From NCBI GenBank assembly GCA_032622095.1, contig CP136068.1, positions 60,596,025-60,660,024 of the forward strand: 64,000 bases of DNA. The letters are read 5' to 3'. This document shows positions 63,301 through 64,000 of the stretch, one piece after another (the stretch's first letter is position 1; every line of letters starts with the position of its first letter). The notes under the pieces are model-generated. The model was not told the DNA's origin. It worked only from the letters and a program-made list of their open reading frames with translations, and did no database searches. Made by a program: the position numbers and the translations under genes. The DNA comes from Siphonodentalium dalli. Its lineage: Eukaryota; Mollusca; Scaphopoda; Gadilida; Siphonodentaliidae.

Positions 63301-64000
63301 CTCATATAAGAGTGGACATGGAGGAACTCATATAAGAGTGGACAGGGGAAACTCATATAAGAGTGGACAGGGAGGAACTCATAAGAGTAGACAGGGGGAA
63401 CTCATATAAGAGTGGACAGGCAGGAACTCATATAAGAGTGGTCAGGGAGGAACTCATATAAGAGTGGACATGGAGAAACTCATATAAGAGTGGACAGGGA
63501 GGAACTCATAAGAGTGGACTGGGAGGAACTCATATAAGAGTGGACAGGCAGGAACACATATAAGAGTGGTCAGGGAGGAACTCATATTTGAGTGGACAGG
63601 GAGAAACTCATTAAAGAATGGACAGGGAGCAACTCATATAAGAGTGGACAAGGGGGAACTCATATAAGAGTGGACAGGCAGGAACCCATATAAGAGTGGA
63701 CAGGGAGGAACTCATATAAAGTGGACAGGGAGGAACTCATATAAGAGTGGACAGGGAGGAACTCATATAAAAGTGGACAGGCTGGAACTCATATAAGAGT
63801 GGACAGGCAGGAACTCATAAGAGTGGACAGGGAGGAACTCATAAGAGTGGACAGTGAGGAACTCATAAGAGTGGACATGGAGGAACTCATAAGAGTGGAC
63901 AGGCAGGAACTCATATAAGAGTGGACAGGCAGGAACTCATATAAGAGTGGACAGGCTGGAACTCATATACGAGTGGACAGGCTGGAACTCATATACGAGT
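60348..64000 (+). repeat. 2233-bp tandem duplication, cut by window edge
   Basis: The block from about 60348 repeats from about 62581. GTGGCCAGGG lies at 60691 and 62924, and the frames at 60438 and 62671 give the same offset of 2233 bp. The second copy is truncated by the end of the window. Confidence 0.85.

Larger units (their letters stand above)
20610..64000 (+). repeat. 26-bp tandem satellite, right array
   Basis: The same satellite in the same orientation as the left array, resuming in register after the element. Besides the standard unit it holds many blocks of a CTAATATAAG variant (e.g. 22170-22320, 29103-29235, 52873-53030) that are nearly absent to the left, and CATATACGAG units. 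It carries multi-kilobase tandem duplications listed separately. It runs past the right edge of the window. There is no unique sequence, transposon or gene in it that I can see. The repeated short open frames, for example on the - strand at 55129-55353 and 57711-57935, are identical because the underlying block is duplicated and not because they encode a conserved protein. Confidence 0.97.

Noticed and set aside
20616-64000. CRISPR array
   Set aside because: The 26-bp repeats are contiguous with no unique spacers, variation lies inside the unit, and the context is eukaryotic.
1-64000. Centromere with CENP-B boxes
   Set aside because: No sequence resembling the CENP-B box is seen in the unit. 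Length and higher-order structure alone do not show centromere identity.

Overview
This window is eukaryotic nuclear DNA, most likely from an invertebrate animal. It is a very long tandem satellite interrupted once by a virus-like mobile element of about 9.7 kb. The species cannot be named from the sequence. The metazoan call rests on a Maverick/Polinton-type element with protein-primed family-B polymerase motifs, C2H2 zinc fingers, GT-AG introns, and a satellite with higher-order tandem structure.

Layout. 1-10914 is a satellite built on a 26-bp unit, with a frequent 24-bp version that lacks one TA step pair. 10915-20609 is the inserted element. 20610-64000 is the same satellite in the same orientation. 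The element has terminal inverted repeats of about 325 bp that are almost identical. It starts 5'-AG and ends CT-3', and it is flanked by a perfect 6-bp target-site duplication, AAGAGT. These are the hallmarks of Maverick/Polinton integration. The insertion site can be checked inside the window: uninterrupted satellite copies, for example around 63381-63480, carry the same flanking sequence with a single AAGAGT.

Element contents. On the + strand a spliced gene runs inward from the left end. It has several small zinc-finger exons, an OTU-protease-like stretch, exonuclease motifs and then polymerase motifs. The gene is broken in three places: a TGA stop in a zinc-finger exon; a deletion with a frame change near 16335-16347 that removes the region expected to hold polymerase motif A; and loss of the 3' end. 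On the - strand a cluster runs inward from the right end: a small basic protein, a deoxyribonucleoside kinase of the TK2/dNK family, a small two-helix membrane protein, a protein with two tandem PC4-like ssDNA-binding domains, and the first ~57 residues of a P-loop ATPase. The polymerase and ATPase genes converge and are both cut at the same point, about 17140-17153, so one large deletion joined them. Capsid, protease and integrase genes are not seen. The four outer - strand genes are intact. The near-identical ends suggest a young, non-autonomous derivative that was moved in trans. TATATAAA boxes precede several genes.

Satellite organisation. The arrays are not random mixtures of monomers. 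They contain nested tandem duplications of blocks about 1.4 to 2.7 kb long (periods measured here: 1412, about 2052, about 2180, 2199, 2233, 2328, 2582 and 2710 bp). These are marked by rare variant monomers. Sub-arrays of single monomer variants differ between the left and right parts. All open frames inside the satellite are by-products of the repeat (three 26-bp units make 26 codons) and are not annotated as genes.
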